64,000 nt of DNA from CAWDVK01 sp963805715 (GTDB lineage Bacteria; Actinomycetota; Actinomycetes; Streptosporangiales; Streptosporangiaceae), in the NCBI GenBank assembly GCA_963805715.1, contig CAWDVK010000020.1, positions 1 through 64,000 on the forward strand. Reading direction: 5' to 3'. How positions within the stretch are numbered: position 1 is the stretch's first letter; each line of letters starts with the position of its first letter. A program made the translations under genes and the position numbers. Positions 34,387-42,450 of the stretch are shown piece after piece. The notes beneath the pieces were generated by a model. That model did not search any database and was not told where the DNA came from. It saw only the letters and a list, made by a program, of their open reading frames with translations.

Positions 34387-34498
34387 GCTGCCGTTCAGCG
34401 CCGCTGCCGTTCAGCGCCGCTGCCGTTCAGCGCCGCTGCCGTTCAGCGCCGCCGGGGTTCAGGGCCGCCGGGGTTCAGGGCCGCCGGGGTTCAGGGCG
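34387..34498. repeat. Seven 16-bp tandem repeats in two subtypes
   Basis: Four perfect copies of gctgccgttcagcgcc (34387-34450) are followed without a gap by three copies of the variant gccggggttcagggcc (34451-34498). The two forms share the phase and the gttcag core. The array begins downstream of and overlaps the last codons of the minus-strand SDR gene. Confidence 0.92.
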
Positions 34499-35134
34499 CG
34501 CGCGCGTCCGCGGCGGGCATGGGCGTCCGCGCCCGCTGACCGCTCCGCCGCGGCGGTGATGTTGCGCAGCATGCCGCCGAAGACGATGCCGTGAAAGGGC
34601 CAGATCGACCACCAGTAGGCATGCCCGGCCAGCCCGCGCGGGCGGAAGATCGCCCGCTGCCCGTACAGCGTCCGGCCCTGCTGATCGCGCCGCACCGACA
34701 GCTCCAGCCACGCCAGCCCGGGCAGCTTCATCTCCGCGCGCGAGCGCAGGTGCGGGGACAGCCCGGCGGGCGGCCCGGAGGTCATGCCGCCCAGGTAGAT
34801 GATGCGCCCGACGCCAGCCGCCCGCGCGGCGGCGGCGAAAGGTCTCGGCCGCTGCGCGATCATGCTGCTCGAAGGCCGTGCCCTTGCCGAGCGAGTGAAT
34901 GAGGTAGTAGGCCACGTCGATGCCCTCGAGCGCACTCCGCACCGCGTCCGGGTCCATCACGTCAGCCCGGGCGATCTCGACCTCGCCGGACCAGGGCCGG
35001 TCGGAGATCTTGCCCGGATCCCGCGCCATGCACCGGACCGTGTAGCCCGCCCTGAGCAGCTCGGGCACCAGGCGACCGCCGATATAGCCAGACGCGCCAG
35101 TGACCAAACAGCTCACTGCCTTAGCTGGGGACAC
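34459..35134 (-). pseudogene. SDR-DUF2867 fusion protein with internal deletion and frameshift
   Basis: The N-terminal half is an atypical SDR: VSCLVTGASGYIGGRLVPELLRAGYTVRCMARDP...DVAYYLIHSLGKGTAFEQHDRAAAETF. One extra T in gacctttcgcc (near 34840) shifts the frame; the next frame continues AAAARAAGVGRIIYLGGMTS...GLSPHLRSRAE. It then jumps directly to MKLPGLAWLELSVRRDQQ...RGLAGHAYWWSIWPFHGIVFGGMLRNI, which is the C-terminal end of the DUF2867 domain. In the roughly 500-residue homologues these blocks are separated by about 250 residues. The coding end runs into a 16-bp repeat array. GTG 35134 or 35116 is the start. Non-functional. Confidence 0.72.
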
Positions 35135-35275
35135 GCCGCCGGTCTTGCATGCGCCGCCCGGCCAGCCTGGCGGCAGGCGGCGCCGGGGGTCACCCCGGCC
35201 TGGCGGGGTAGGACACCGGTATGAGAGGCAGCCGGGCGGCCGCCTGGCTGTCAGTCCGCTCCCGGACGGTGACGC

Positions 35276-35542
35276 ATGAAGGGTGACCGGGTCGAGATCG
35301 TCGTGGACGCAGGCGGTGTCACGAAGACCTACGAGGTCGTGGCGACCAGGGCCGGACGCCGCGTCGAGGTGGTCAGCAGGCGCGGCCTGATCGAGGTCAG
35401 CGAGCTGACCAGGGGCGGCAGCACGGTCCGGACCGCCCGTTTCATGGCCAGCCGGGTCATTGCCCTGGTGGAGCATCCGGCCTCGGCCGGGCGCGGGGCT
35501 GGCCGGGGCCGCCGCGAGCAGCCCGTCAGCGCCGGAGAGTAG
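35276..35542 (+). CDS. Small protein of unknown function, beta-rich
   Basis: An 88-residue protein. The first 60 residues (MKGDRVEIVVDAGGVTKTYEVVATRAGRRVEVV...GLIEVSELTRGGSTVRTARFMASRVIALVEHP) predict four to five short strands, like a small SH3-type barrel. The last 25 are Gly/Arg-rich and disordered. The ATG follows gacggtgacgc without a strong ribosome site. Codon use is normal for the region. No family is recognised; it stands alone. Confidence 0.6.
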   Translation: MKGDRVEIVVDAGGVTKTYEVVATRAGRRVEVVSRRGLIEVSELTRGGSTVRTARFMASRVIALVEHPASAGRGAGRGRREQPVSAGE

Positions 35543-35578
35543 GCCGCGAGCGCAGTCCCTGCCCGGCTCGGCCGCGGG

Positions 35579-35650
35579 CTAGCTGCATGCTGATGCCGCC
35601 GGCTAGCTGCATGCTGATGCCGCCGACTAGCTGCATGCTGATGCCGCCGG
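35579..35650. repeat. Three 24-bp tandem repeats
   Basis: The unit ctagctgcatgctgatgccg plus ccgg occurs three times head to tail (35579-35602, 35603-35626, 35627-35650) with one base difference at the end of the second copy. Each holds CTAG and GCATGC palindromes. It lies in a non-coding gap just 3' of the small protein gene. Confidence 0.92.
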
Positions 35651-35998
35651 GAACGGCCGGGCACAATCGCCGCGCGGTCGTTACGAAACGAGGGTTGACA
35701 GCCAGGGAGCGCCTGGTGATCATAACGTTCAGCGTCGGCCGGACTGGGAGGCGAGATGGCTCCGCAATCCCCCCCGCGGCGTGGACTGCTGCTGGCCGGC
35801 CTGGCCGTCCGCGAGCTGGCTTACCCGCCGCCGTCCCGCTCGCTCAGCGTGACAGCCGGGCAGCCATCCAACCGGGCCAGCGAGCGGGAACGGCGCGCGA
35901 TCGACGCGGCCGCCGGGAGCACGCCCCTTGACCGAGCCTGTCCCGCGCGTGCGGGCTGTCGACGTCGCGGCCGGGGCCGCGGGACCGGGCACCCGGCC
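35651..35998. other. Spacer upstream of the SnoaL-like gene
   Basis: About 350 bases. The downstream gene's frame is open here from 35756, but the translated sequence is low-complexity and unlike the family. A TTGACA hexamer lies at 35695-35700 with gtgatcataacg following; a plausible promoter region. Confidence 0.4.
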
Positions 35999-36385
35999 GT
36001 GACGTGCGCGGACGAGGTGCTGGCGGCGGCGCGGGAGCTGATCGGGGCCTTCGGACGGCATGACACCGCCGCCTACTTCCGCTGCTTCGCCACCGATGCG
36101 ACGTTCATCTTTCCCAACGCCCCGGCCAGGCTCACCTCCCGTGCCGAGTACCAGCGGCTCTGGCAGCACTGGGAGCTGCAGGACGATTTCCGCGTCCTGT
36201 CCTGCGTCTCGCGGCAGCCGCTGGTGCAGGACTTCGGCGACGTGGCCGTGTTCAGTCACGAGGTGACGACCGTGATCCGCGCGCGGGCGGGCCGGGAGAC
36301 GCTCAGGGAGCGAGAGACGATCGTGTTCCGCCGCGACAGCGGCCGGTGGCTGGCCGTGCACGAGCACCTGTCACCGCGGCCCTAG
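35999..36385 (+). CDS. SnoaL-like / NTF2-superfamily protein
   Basis: A 128-residue cone-fold protein (CADEVLAAARELIGAFGRHDTAAYFRCFATDATFIFP...RLTSRAEYQRLWQHWELQDDFRVLSC...VAVFSHEVTTVIRARAGRETLRERETIVFRRDSGRWLAVHEHLSP). The closing strands are the classic nuclear-transport-factor-2 pattern. It could be a steroid-isomerase-like enzyme or a ligand-binding subunit; no specific substrate. GTG 35999 is selected because similarity starts there. Convergent with SoxR. Confidence 0.8.
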   Translation: MTCADEVLAAARELIGAFGRHDTAAYFRCFATDATFIFPNAPARLTSRAEYQRLWQHWELQDDFRVLSCVSRQPLVQDFGDVAVFSHEVTTVIRARAGRETLRERETIVFRRDSGRWLAVHEHLSPRP

Positions 36386-36581
36386 CCGGCGATCGGCCTG
36401 CCCGGTGCCGGCGCGCGCAGCGCGGCCGCGGCGGCCGGCTCGCGTCACCGGTGCGGGTCCAGCTGCCGACGACAGACCGCATCGTAAGCCCGGCGCCCTG
36501 GCTCATTAGTGATCGCGCAAACGAGGCGGGGCGCGGCAATCTGGACGGTAATTCCGGATGCGGGCGCACCTTTCGCCTGCC

Positions 36582-37040
36582 TCAGCGAGCCGGGGCAGGC
36601 TGGCCCTCGCCCAGGTGGAACCGGGGCCCGGAGCCGAGCTGCTCAGCCAGGTCATCCGGATTCGACAGGGCACAGGCGCGCAGCGACAGACAGCCGCAGC
36701 CGATGCAGGAAGTCAGGTCATTGCGCAACTCGGTCAGCAGCCGGATCTGATCGTCCAGGCGTCCCTGCCAGTGCCGCGCCAGCCGCCCCCAGTCCGAGCG
36801 CGTCGGCGCCCGGCCCATCGGCAGGTCCGACAGCGCCGTGGTGATCTCCGACAGGCTCAGCCCCACGCGCTGCGCGGCCCTGATGAAAGCCACCCGCCTC
36901 AGCACGTCGCGCCGGTAGCGACGCTGGCCGCCGACGGTGCGATCCGCCGCGATCAGGCCGCGGGACTCGTAGAACCTCAGTGCCGATCGCGCTACCCCGG
37001 CCCTGGCCGAGACCTCGCCTATGGTCAGTGTGGGCTGCAT
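36582..37040 (-). CDS. soxR: SoxR redox-sensing MerR-family regulator
   Basis: A 152-residue [2Fe-2S] transcription factor. The MerR HTH is LTIGEVSARAGVARSALRFYESRGLIAADRTVGGQRRYRRDVLRRVAFI. The cluster motif CxxCxCxxxxxxC is complete: CIGCGCLSLRAC near residue 110. SoxR in actinomycetes senses redox-active small molecules and turns on a few reductases or exporters. Here the divergent gene 90 bases away has a promoter of exactly the MerR type. ATG 37040 is the family start. Confidence 0.95.
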   Translation of the reverse strand: MQPTLTIGEVSARAGVARSALRFYESRGLIAADRTVGGQRRYRRDVLRRVAFIRAAQRVGLSLSEITTALSDLPMGRAPTRSDWGRLARHWQGRLDDQIRLLTELRNDLTSCIGCGCLSLRACALSNPDDLAEQLGSGPRFHLGEGQPAPAR

Positions 37041-37064
37041 TCTTCCCGCCTCGTGCGACCTTCC

Positions 37065-37095
37065 TTGACTTCAACATTAGTTGAGCTTCTAGGCT
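37065..37095 (+). promoter_or_regulatory. SoxR-type promoter with 19-bp spacer and central palindrome
   Basis: TTGACT (37065-37070) and TAGGCT (37090-37095) are separated by 19 bases, too long for ordinary sigma-70 use but typical of MerR-family targets. The spacer contains the inverted repeat TTCAAC-ATTA-GTTGAG-like (perfect in TCAAC-ATTA-GTTGA), the expected SoxR binding site. It faces the gene at 37130. Confidence 0.75.
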
Positions 37096-37129
37096 CCGGG
37101 TCAGGATCCTCGGCGGAACGGGAGACCAG

Positions 37130-38194
37130 ATGAGCGAGGCAGCCTCGGCGTCCGCGGCCACGGGCGGGACGCGGTCGCCGCTGCTCGGCTTCGTGCCGTA
37201 TCACGAGCTCGGCGGCCGGCCGAACGTCATCGTCGACGGTGCGCCCGCCCGCGGGACGGTGCTGTGCCTGACGCACTGGCCCGGCATCGCCAGCCCGCCC
37301 GCGTTCCAGGCGGACCTGTCCGCGCAGATGGCCTTCGCCTACCTGGCGGCGTACGACCGTCATGATCCCGCTACCGCCGTCTCGAACAACCATTTCGATC
37401 AGGATGGCCTGGTCTCGCTCTACGCCCTGACATACCCGCAGGCCGCCCTTTCCCGGCGGGATTTCCTCGTCGACATCGCGCGCGCCGGGGACTTCGCCGC
37501 CTTCGGGAATCGCGCGGCGGCCCGTATCTCGATGGCCCTGTCCGCCTACGCCACGCCGGGGCGCAGCCCGCTCGGGGACATGGCTGGCGACTACGCCGCG
37601 ATGACCGGCCAGCTCTACGGCGAGCTGCTGGGCCGACTGGCGGAGATGTGCGACCACCCGGACCGCTACCGGCACCTGTGGGCCGAGGAGGACGCGTCGC
37701 TGGCGGCCAGCGAGGCAGCCCTGGCAACCGGCCAGGTCACGATCGAGGAAGTCGCGGACATCGATCTCGCGGTCGTGACCGTGCCGCCGGACGCGCCCCG
37801 GTCCGGAGGTCACCGCTTCGCGGGCGAATGGGTGCCCGGGCTGCACCCGATGGCCATCTGCAACGCGACCGATCGCTTCACCGTGCTGATCATCCGCGGG
37901 CAGAGCTATCAGCTCTGCTACCGCTACGAGACCTGGGTCCAGTACCGGTCACGCCGTCCCCGCCCCCGGACGGACCTGACCGCGCTGGCCGAGCGGCTGA
38001 ATGCGCAGGAGCGCGGCGACGGCCAGTGGGTCGCGGAACCGGTCTCGGGACTGACTCCCGCCCTGCGGCTCGAGGGCGCCGAGGAGAGCGAGATCAGCCC
38101 GGCGCAGTTCCGCGCGGCCGCCGAGGACTACCTGCGCAACGGCCGGCCAGCCTGGGACCCGTATCGTCTCCGGGCCGGCCAGCCGCTCGCCTGA
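37130..38194 (+). CDS. DUF6687-like protein, predicted SoxR target
   Basis: A 354-residue cytoplasmic protein. It starts LLGFVPYHELGGRPNVIVDGAPARGTVLCLTHWPG and carries the striking motif SNNHFDQDGLVSLYAL (near residue 84), with later HPMAICNATDRFTVLIIRGQSYQLCYRYETWVQYRSRRP. I associate this pattern with DUF6687, a family of unknown function. NHFDxDGL resembles metal-binding motifs of DHH-type phosphoesterases, but this is only a likeness. The gene starts about 28 bases after a predicted start site controlled by SoxR, suggesting a role in handling redox-active compounds. Confidence 0.8.
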   Translation: MSEAASASAATGGTRSPLLGFVPYHELGGRPNVIVDGAPARGTVLCLTHWPGIASPPAFQADLSAQMAFAYLAAYDRHDPATAVSNNHFDQDGLVSLYALTYPQAALSRRDFLVDIARAGDFAAFGNRAAARISMALSAYATPGRSPLGDMAGDYAAMTGQLYGELLGRLAEMCDHPDRYRHLWAEEDASLAASEAALATGQVTIEEVADIDLAVVTVPPDAPRSGGHRFAGEWVPGLHPMAICNATDRFTVLIIRGQSYQLCYRYETWVQYRSRRPRPRTDLTALAERLNAQERGDGQWVAEPVSGLTPALRLEGAEESEISPAQFRAAAEDYLRNGRPAWDPYRLRAGQPLA

Positions 38195-38314
38195 GTGCGA
38201 GCCAGCTGCGGACGGCGTTCGAGCGGGCCAGCACCCAGCCCGCTGGCCAGGCTGACACCGTCACCAGCAGAGCCGACCGCTGAGAGCGCAGGCGGATCCG
38301 GCCCGCCGCCGCGG

Positions 38315-38845
38315 TCAGCCAGTCGCGCACGAGCGCGGCAGCGACGCCGCGGCGGCGCCCGCTGCCGCCTCCAGCTGGCGGTATCCGCTGCGATGGAAGA
38401 CCAGCGGCGGGACCAGCGGGTCGGTCTCCAGGTCGCGCACCCGCAGGACCACGATGTCGTGATCTCCGGCCGGGATATGCCGGTCGATCTCGCAGTCGAG
38501 CCACGCACTGGCGCCATCCAGCAGGACGGCGCCCTCGGGCGTCGCACGCCAGCTCAGCGTGGCGAATCGGTCGCCGCCGCGGGCGCTGAGCCGCCGGCCG
38601 GCAGCTTCCTGATGCGCGCCCAGGACGCTGATCCCCAGTCGCCTGGCGCCTCGCAGCACGGGCCAGGTCGTCGAGCTGTGCGCCACGCAGATGGACACCA
38701 GCGGCGGGTCCAGCGAGACCGGCGTGAAGGAGCTGGCCGCGATGCCGGCCGGCCAGCCGCCGGCCAGGGCAGCCACGGCGGTGACGCCGGTCGGGTAGGC
38801 GCCGAAGACGCGGCGCAGCTGGAGCTGGTCAGGCCCGGCCGTCAC
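38315..38845 (-). CDS. Flavin reductase family protein (NAD(P)H:FMN oxidoreductase)
   Basis: A 176-residue split-barrel flavin reductase. LRRVFGAYPTGVTAVAALAGGWPAGIAASSFTPVSLDPPLVSICVAHSSTTWPVLR is the canonical FMN-binding half, followed by LGISVLGAHQ and LDCEIDRHIPAGDHDIVVLRVRDLE. It supplies reduced FMN to two-component monooxygenases. It is last in a minus-strand operon behind four luciferase-like monooxygenases and a second FMN reductase; its start overlaps the stop of the latter by 4 bases. Confidence 0.92.
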   Translation of the reverse strand: MTAGPDQLQLRRVFGAYPTGVTAVAALAGGWPAGIAASSFTPVSLDPPLVSICVAHSSTTWPVLRGARRLGISVLGAHQEAAGRRLSARGGDRFATLSWRATPEGAVLLDGASAWLDCEIDRHIPAGDHDIVVLRVRDLETDPLVPPLVFHRSGYRQLEAAAGAAAASLPRSCATG

Positions 38846-39351
38846 GTAGGTCCCCGGAGGGCGGCGGCCACCTGGCGGCGGGCTGGGCCGAGCCAGTTCT
38901 CGAGTGTCTCGGAAGCGTCATATTCCGACTCGATGAGGAACAGGCCGCGGGTCGGGCAGGTAGCGCCGAGCTCCACCAGGACCGGCTTCAGCAGCAGGTC
39001 GGCGGCCAGCGAGTGCTGCCAGTCGCCACCGAGCATCACCGGCACCGCGGTCACGCCATCCAGCGCGCCGCCGGCAATCCGGTCCAGGAACAGCTTCAGC
39101 AGCCCGGTGTAGGTGGCCTTGTAGGTGGGGCTGGCGAACACGGCCAGGTCACTCGCCCTGACCTCGGCAACGAGGCTGGCCACCTGGGCGTCTGACCAGT
39201 CCAGCAGCGCGGGCCCGAGGTCGGCCAGGTCCACGCTCAGGTCCGGCGGGCCGCCCGTGAGCCGCTCGGCGACCAGGTGCGCGGCCTGGTAGGTACGTGA
39301 GCGGGGCTTCGGGTTGCCGACCACCACCACCGTGCTCACCGGCGGCTCCAT
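38842..39351 (-). CDS. NADPH-dependent FMN reductase (SsuE/MsuE-like)
   Basis: A 169-residue flavodoxin-fold reductase. STVVVVGNPKPRSRTYQAAHLVAERL gives the phosphate-binding loop, and FASPTYKATYTGLLKLFLDRI is the SsuE/MsuE signature. It provides FMNH2 for the neighbouring monooxygenases. It overlaps the upstream monooxygenase by 16 bases and the downstream flavin reductase by 4. Having two unrelated FMN reductases in one operon suggests different partners or conditions. Confidence 0.92.
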   Translation of the reverse strand: MEPPVSTVVVVGNPKPRSRTYQAAHLVAERLTGGPPDLSVDLADLGPALLDWSDAQVASLVAEVRASDLAVFASPTYKATYTGLLKLFLDRIAGGALDGVTAVPVMLGGDWQHSLAADLLLKPVLVELGATCPTRGLFLIESEYDASETLENWLGPARRQVAAALRGPT

Positions 39352-40466
39352 TCCTCGGCGAGCAGCTGATAGGACCGCACCCGGTCGGCGTGGTCGTGCG
39401 TGATCGTGGTGACGATCAGCTCATCGGCACCGGTCGCATCGCGCAGCTGCTCGAGCTTGTCGGCCACCTGCCGGGGCGAGCCCGCGAACTGGGTGTCGAT
39501 GCGATCAGCCACCAGCGTCCTGTCCTCCTCCGTCCACGGATGCGACCGAGCCTGCTCGGGCGCCGGGAACTGGATCGCGCCCTCGCCGGTCCGGATGCTC
39601 CGCACCCACAGGCCGTACCCGGCCGCCAGCTGCCGGGCGGCCGCCTCGTCCTGCGCCACTACCGCGTCGGCGGAGACGCAGACATGGGGCCGGTCAAGTT
39701 CGGCCGACGGCCGGAACGCGGCCCGGTAGCCGTCCGCGGCCTCCAGCACCGTGGCCGGGCTGACGTGGTAGTTGGCGGCGAACCGCAGCCCGTTGCGCCC
39801 GGCGACCTCCGCGCTCTGGCCGCCGCTGCTGCCCAGGATCCATACCTGCAGTTGCGCGCCCTCTCCCGGGATGACATGCGCCTCCACACCGTCGGCCGAG
39901 CGGTAAGTGCCCCGCAGCAGCGCGAGGATGTCATCGACCTGCTCGCCGTAGTCCTGGGCCTCGGCGCTCGGCTGCTGCAGCAGCGTGCGCTGCATGGCGA
40001 ACCGGGGCGAGCGGAGCAGGTGCGCGGGCGAGAACCGGGGCGGGATCACCAGCCCGTTCGGCGCCCGCCCGTTGACCACCTGCGTCCCGCCAGGCTTCGC
40101 CGTCACCGGCTCCCGCTTTTCCGGACGGCCGCCCGAGCGGCCCAGGCCCAGATCCAGCCGCCCCGGATAGAGCGCATCGATCAGCCCGAATTCCTCCACC
40201 GTCGACAGTGCCGTGCGATGCCCGAGCTGCACGGCACCTGACCCGATCCGGATCGTCGATGTCGCGGACGCGGTCAGCGCCAGCACGACCGCCGGCGAGG
40301 TCCCGGCCACGCCGGGATTGAGGTGATGCTCAGCGAACCAGTAGCGCGCATAGCCCAGGCTCTCGGCCTGCCGGGCCAGATCCATGCTGTTGCGCAGCGC
40401 CTGCGCCGCGGTGGAACCCGATGAGATCGGGACCAGGTCAAGGACTCCCAGGGGGGTGACAGCCAT
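39336..40466 (-). CDS. Luciferase-like (LLM) flavin-dependent monooxygenase, MsnO8-type
   Basis: A 376-residue TIM-barrel monooxygenase. It opens TPLGVLDLVPISSGSTAAQALRNSMDLARQAESLGYARYWFAEHHLNPGVAGTSP, typical of the MsnO8/alkanal-monooxygenase-like branch. RIGSGAVQLGHRTALSTVEEFGLIDALYPGRLDLGLGRSGG follows. An insertion (about residues 120-175) lengthens it relative to the usual 340. It ends with DELIVTTITHDHADRVRSYQLLAEEW. It uses FMNH2 and O2. It is third-last in the operon; start ATG has ggagaagga ahead. Confidence 0.92.
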   Translation of the reverse strand: MAVTPLGVLDLVPISSGSTAAQALRNSMDLARQAESLGYARYWFAEHHLNPGVAGTSPAVVLALTASATSTIRIGSGAVQLGHRTALSTVEEFGLIDALYPGRLDLGLGRSGGRPEKREPVTAKPGGTQVVNGRAPNGLVIPPRFSPAHLLRSPRFAMQRTLLQQPSAEAQDYGEQVDDILALLRGTYRSADGVEAHVIPGEGAQLQVWILGSSGGQSAEVAGRNGLRFAANYHVSPATVLEAADGYRAAFRPSAELDRPHVCVSADAVVAQDEAAARQLAAGYGLWVRSIRTGEGAIQFPAPEQARSHPWTEEDRTLVADRIDTQFAGSPRQVADKLEQLRDATGADELIVTTITHDHADRVRSYQLLAEEWSRR

Positions 40467-41041
40467 CGGTCAGTGTCCTTCTCCGGCAGCGGCCGCCGGC
40501 TCGGCCTGCGGCACATCGGGTGAGGCGGGATACGGCACATCGGGCCACACGGCGGGACTGGGCGCCGCCGCGGGCTCGCCGGCCGCCGCGCGGGCGCCCG
40601 TGACCGGCCCCCATGGCCACGGAACAGCTCATAGCTCTCGGCGTTGCGCTCCCACTGGTCCTCGGGCGTGACCTGGAACAGCTCGCGCTGCGCGGCGCCG
40701 TTGCCCTTGCCGATGATCAGCTCGAGCCGCCCGCCGGACAGGTGATCCAGCGTCGCGTAGTCCTCGTAGGCGCGGACCGGGTCGAGCAGGCTGAGGGTGG
40801 TGACGGCGGTGAACAGCCGGATCCGGCTGGTCAGCGCGGCAATGTGACTCAGCACGACGGGCGGGGAAGAGGAGATGAACGGCCGCTCGTGCCGCTCCCC
40901 CACGCCGAAGCCGTCGAATCCGAGCTCCTCGGCGAGCTGCGCGTTGCTGATCACCTCGGCGAACCGGTCCGATGTCGGCTTGACGGCGCCGGTCACCGGG
41001 TCAGGCGCGTGCACGATCAGGGTGATGGCCAGGAACCTCAT
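40467..41041 (-). pseudogene. C-terminally truncated LLM monooxygenase
   Basis: From ATG 41041 the frame gives MRFLAITLIVHAPDPVTGAVKPTSDRFAEVISNAQLAEELGFDGFGVGERHERPF...LIIGKGNGAAQRELFQVTPEDQWERNAESYELFR, the first 145 residues of an LLM enzyme. At 40613 similarity stops. A Pro/Ala-rich tail in another frame (VWPDVPYPASPDVPQAEP, ending in TGA just before the next ATG) looks like the original C-terminus. About 150 residues between are missing, so the barrel is incomplete. The start overlaps the previous gene's stop in an ATGA junction. Confidence 0.75.
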
Positions 41042-42436
41042 GACGCCGCCCGCGCGGTGGCCCGCGATCGGCCGCGGGCCGGGCCCGGCGCCGCGAGCGG
41101 TGCCAGGCCGAGGTTCTCGCGCAGCGTGCTGCCCTCGTAATCGGCCCGGAACAGGCCCCGCTCCTGCAGCAGCGGCACGACCTGGCCGGCGAACTCGTCC
41201 AGCCCGCCAGGGGTGATGTGCGGAACGAGGATGAATCCGTCGCTGGCGTCGGCCTGCACGAACGTGTTGATCGTCTCCGCGATGGTGGCCGGGGCTCCGA
41301 TGAAGGACTGGCGTCCGGTGACCTCGACGATCAGCTCGCGGATCGACAGGTGCTCGGCCTCCGCCCTTGCTCGCCACTGCGCCGCGGTGGCGAGCGGGTC
41401 CCGGTACATCCCCACGCTCGCCCGGCCGCGCGCGATGGTGTTCTCGCCCGGATCCGGGTCGATGTCCGGCAGCGGCCCGTCCGGGTCGTAGCCGGACAAG
41501 ATCCCGGTTCCACAGCTGCTCGAGGAACTTGATCGCCGTCTGCCCGCTCACCTGCTGCAGCCGCACCTGCCTGGCCAGCTCGGCTGCCTCGGCGTCGGTA
41601 TCGGCCAGCACGAAGGTGGCGGCCGGCAGGATCAGCAGCTGGTCGCGGGTGCGGCCGTGCCGGGCCAGCCGCCCCTTGACGTCGGCGTAGAACGCCTGGC
41701 CGTCTTCCAGCTTGCTGTGCCGGCTGAAGATGGCGTCCGCGCTGGAGGCGGCGAACTCGCGGCCCTCGTCGGAGTCACCGGCCTGGAAGATCACCGGCCT
41801 GCCCTGCGGGCTGCGCGGCACGTCAAACTGGCCGGCGATATCAAAGTGGGCGTCCTGGTGGGCGAACCGGCCGGGACCGGGATCAGCCAGGAACCGTCCC
41901 GTCTCCTTATCCGCGATGATCTCGTCGCCGCGCCAGGAGTCGAACAGCTCCCAGGTCGTCGCCAGGAACGTCCGGGCGCGCTCGTACCGCTGGTCCTGCG
42001 GCAGGAATCCGCCGCGGCGGAAGTTCTCGCCGGTGAAGGCGTCCCAGGACGTCACCACGTTCCACGCGGCCCGGCCGCCGGACAGCTGATCCAGGCTGGC
42101 GAACTGCCGCGCTACCTCGTACGGCTCGTTGAAGGTCGAGTTGATCGTGCCTGCCAGGCCGAGCCGGTCGGTCACGGCGGCGAGCGCCGCCAGCACCGTG
42201 AAGGTGTCCGGCCGGCCGACCACATCCAGGTCGTAGATGAGCCCGTTCTGCTCCCGCAGCCGCAGCCCCTCGGCCAGGAACAGGAAATCGAACTTGGCTC
42301 GCTCGGCGGTCCGGGCGAAGTGAGCGAAGGAGCTGAACTCGATGTGACTGCCTGCCCGCGGATCGCTCCAGACGGTGGTGTTGTTGACGCCGGGAAAATG
42401 GGCGGCCAGGTGAATCGGCTTCAGGGGCTTGCTCAT
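41038..42436 (-). pseudogene. LLM monooxygenase of the NtaA/SnaA/DszA family, frameshifted
   Basis: A group-specific start (KPLKPIHLAAHFPGVNNTTVWSDPRAGSHIEFSSFAHFARTAERAKFDFLFLAEG) and AAWNVVTSWDAFTGENFRRGGF identify the NtaA/SnaA/DszA branch, FMNH2-dependent oxidases of amino-polycarboxylates or sulfur compounds. After AIKFLEQLWNRD near 41505 the frame breaks; the shifted frame continues LSGYDPDGPLPDIDPDPGENTIARGRASVG to LAPLAAPGPARGRSRATARAAS. Removing one T from ggatcttgtcc restores D-L-S-G-Y-D. Full length would be about 465 residues. Either inactive or a sequence error. Confidence 0.85.
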
Positions 42437-42450
42437 GGCTGACCGGCTCC

